From: Nitrososphaerota archaeon
Lineage (GTDB): Archaea; Thermoproteota; Nitrososphaeria; Nitrososphaerales; Nitrosopumilaceae
Direction: 5' to 3'
NCBI GenBank assembly: GCA_016871975.1
Contig: VHBM01000053.1
Coordinates: 1 to 6,119 of the forward strand
DNA length: 6,119 bases
Below are positions 5,229 through 6,119 of the stretch, piece by piece. Both the position numbers and the translations under genes were made by a program. The first letter of the stretch is position 1; each line of letters starts with the position of its first letter. The notes beneath the pieces were generated by a model. That model did not search any database. It was not told where the DNA came from and worked only from the letters and a program-made list of their open reading frames with translations.

Positions 5229-5987
5229 ATGTTTGAACAACTCTGGCTTGTCCCACTTGGCTTTGCAGCAGGTGTGCTAGGTTCGATTTTGGGCCTAGGT
5301 GGTGGAATCATAGTTGTTCCAGTTTTGACATTTTTTGGATATTCGCCTACATTGGCTGCAAGTACTAGCTTGTTTGCAGCATTTAGCAACGCAGTAGCAT
5401 CAACCATCTCTTACACAAGACAAAAGCGAATTCAATTTTCTATTGGACTAAAACTTGGTTTGCTATCAATTCCTGGCACAATACTTGGCGCATACATTTC
5501 CTCAGAAATCACACCATCATTATTCAAAATTCTCTTTGGTCTTGTCTTGATAGTATCTGCAATTTACATTTTCATAAACAGAAAAATAGAGTCAAAGCAG
5601 CACAACCAATCAAAACAAGTAATGTTGTTTGCAGTTGGTGCTAGTTTTTTTGCAGGTATAATTTCAAGCTTGTTTGGAATTGGTGGCGGAATTGTATTTG
5701 TGCCTTTGATGGTAATTGTAATGGGCCTATCAATGAAAGAAGCTGCACCAACATCACAGTTTATTTTGTTGTTTGCCTCTGCTGCAGGTCTTGCAGCACA
5801 CTCTGCACTAGGACATCCAGACTTTATTCAAGCACTACTTTTAGCAGCTGGTGCATTTGCTGGAGGATTTGTAGGTGCAAGGCTGTCAGTTGATATAAAA
5901 GAAAAAAGACTAAAGATACTTGTATCTATTGTTATGGTAGCTGCATCAATAAAGCTCTTTATTGATTCCTTGGAGCCTCCTTTTTAA
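5229..5987 (+). CDS. TauE/SafE-family membrane permease (putative anion exporter)
   Basis: 252 residues, very hydrophobic, with about seven or eight membrane helices. The family's internal duplication is plain: GFAAGVLGSILGLGGGIIVV with P31 at 11-31 is matched by SFFAGIISSLFGIGGGIVFV with P159 at 139-159. Each is followed by the partner motif (SPTLAASTSLF at 39-49; MKEAAPTSQF at 169-178). A polar loop (about 118-130, RKIESKQHNQSKQ) joins the halves. Length is normal for the family. Known members move sulfite, sulfoacetate, taurine-related or other organosulfur anions across the cytoplasmic membrane; the substrate here cannot be told from sequence, and no sulfur-metabolism gene is in the window. 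ATG at 5229 is chosen over TTG at 5220 because of the TATA spacing. The last 29 bases overlap the end of a convergent gene. Confidence 0.93.
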   Translation: MFEQLWLVPLGFAAGVLGSILGLGGGIIVVPVLTFFGYSPTLAASTSLFAAFSNAVASTISYTRQKRIQFSIGLKLGLLSIPGTILGAYISSEITPSLFKILFGLVLIVSAIYIFINRKIESKQHNQSKQVMLFAVGASFFAGIISSLFGIGGGIVFVPLMVIVMGLSMKEAAPTSQFILLFASAAGLAAHSALGHPDFIQALLLAAGAFAGGFVGARLSVDIKEKRLKILVSIVMVAASIKLFIDSLEPPF

Positions 5988-6119
5988 TTCGATAAAGATT
6001 TCTTTTTGATATTATAGCAAGCTCGCCATCTTCAGTTTTTCCTTCATAGTTTACAGATATCGTGCCATAGTCATTGTCAATGTCTGCCTTGTCTGCAATT
6101 GTAAATTTTATCTTTAGAA
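5959..6119 (-). CDS. C-terminal end of an unrecognised gene
   Basis: On the minus strand an open frame enters from the right edge and ends at TAA 5959-5961, giving the last 52 residues of a protein that starts outside the window. The visible part alternates polar and hydrophobic residues (KIKFTIADKADI, TISVNYEGKT, ELAIISKRN), suggesting a small beta-rich domain, and it ends with a basic RIKKEAPRNQ tail. No family is recognised. The codon choice is like that of the neighbours, and the other two minus frames are stopped early in this stretch. It is convergent with the permease gene, overlapping its last 29 bases. A chance open frame of 52 codons cannot be excluded, but the lack of any plus-strand gene from 5988 onward supports it. 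Confidence 0.65.
   Translation of the reverse strand, partial: LKIKFTIADKADIDNDYGTISVNYEGKTEDGELAIISKRNLYRIKKEAPRNQ
5999..6007 (+). terminator. T-rich tract after the permease gene
   Basis: TTTCTTTTT begins 12 bases past the permease stop and is a plausible archaeal T-tract terminator. It lies within the opposing gene's coding sequence. No hairpin is evident; the call rests on composition and position. Confidence 0.35.

Overview
The window looks like chromosomal DNA of an AT-rich archaeon, most likely an ammonia-oxidising thaumarchaeon (Nitrososphaerota, Nitrosopumilus/Nitrosarchaeum/Nitrosotenuis-like). The grounds are a PIN-ATPase-KH protein of the archaeal PINA type, many ATA/AGA/AGG codons, no Shine-Dalgarno motifs before the starts, and TATA boxes centred about 26 bases upstream of most starts, which is the pattern of leaderless archaeal transcripts. 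The genus is inference. No mobile element, CRISPR array, tRNA or rRNA was seen.

Layout: (1) 1-925, minus strand: N-terminal two thirds of a TldD-type metalloprotease with a TTG start, running off the left edge. (2) 926-1009: compact divergent promoter region. (3) 1010-2818, plus: PINA-like PIN/PilT-type ATPase/KH protein. (4) 2819-3283, minus: MntR/DtxR-type metal-dependent repressor with a TTG start; its stop codon directly abuts the stop of the PINA-like gene. (5) 3284-3593: 310 bases holding a likely 31-codon basic small gene on the minus strand (3353-3448), two inverted repeats and promoters. (6) 3594-3944, plus: unrecognised basic protein with one hydrophobic segment. (7) 3982-4476, plus: membrane-anchored DUF192 protein with a GTG start. 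(8) 4520-5179, plus: unrecognised membrane-anchored protein with four cysteines. (9) 5229-5987, plus: TauE/SafE-family anion permease. (10) 5959-6119, minus: C-terminal end of an unrecognised gene overlapping the permease tail by 29 bases.

The genes do not form one pathway. They read as single housekeeping or envelope genes, most with their own promoter: proteolysis, DNA repair/recombination, metal sensing, two extracytoplasmic proteins and a transporter. Three consecutive products (DUF192, four-cysteine protein, permease) act at or outside the membrane, but each seems to have its own TATA box, so an operon is not required.

I found no strong case for a new multi-gene system. The items most worth a second look are the unlisted small basic gene at 3353-3448, and a TTTTTTAAA element that appears twice in a position where it could both end one transcript and serve as the TATA box of the next. 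Others are the out-of-frame ATG four bases before each start of the divergent pair, and the cysteine-bearing envelope proteins.
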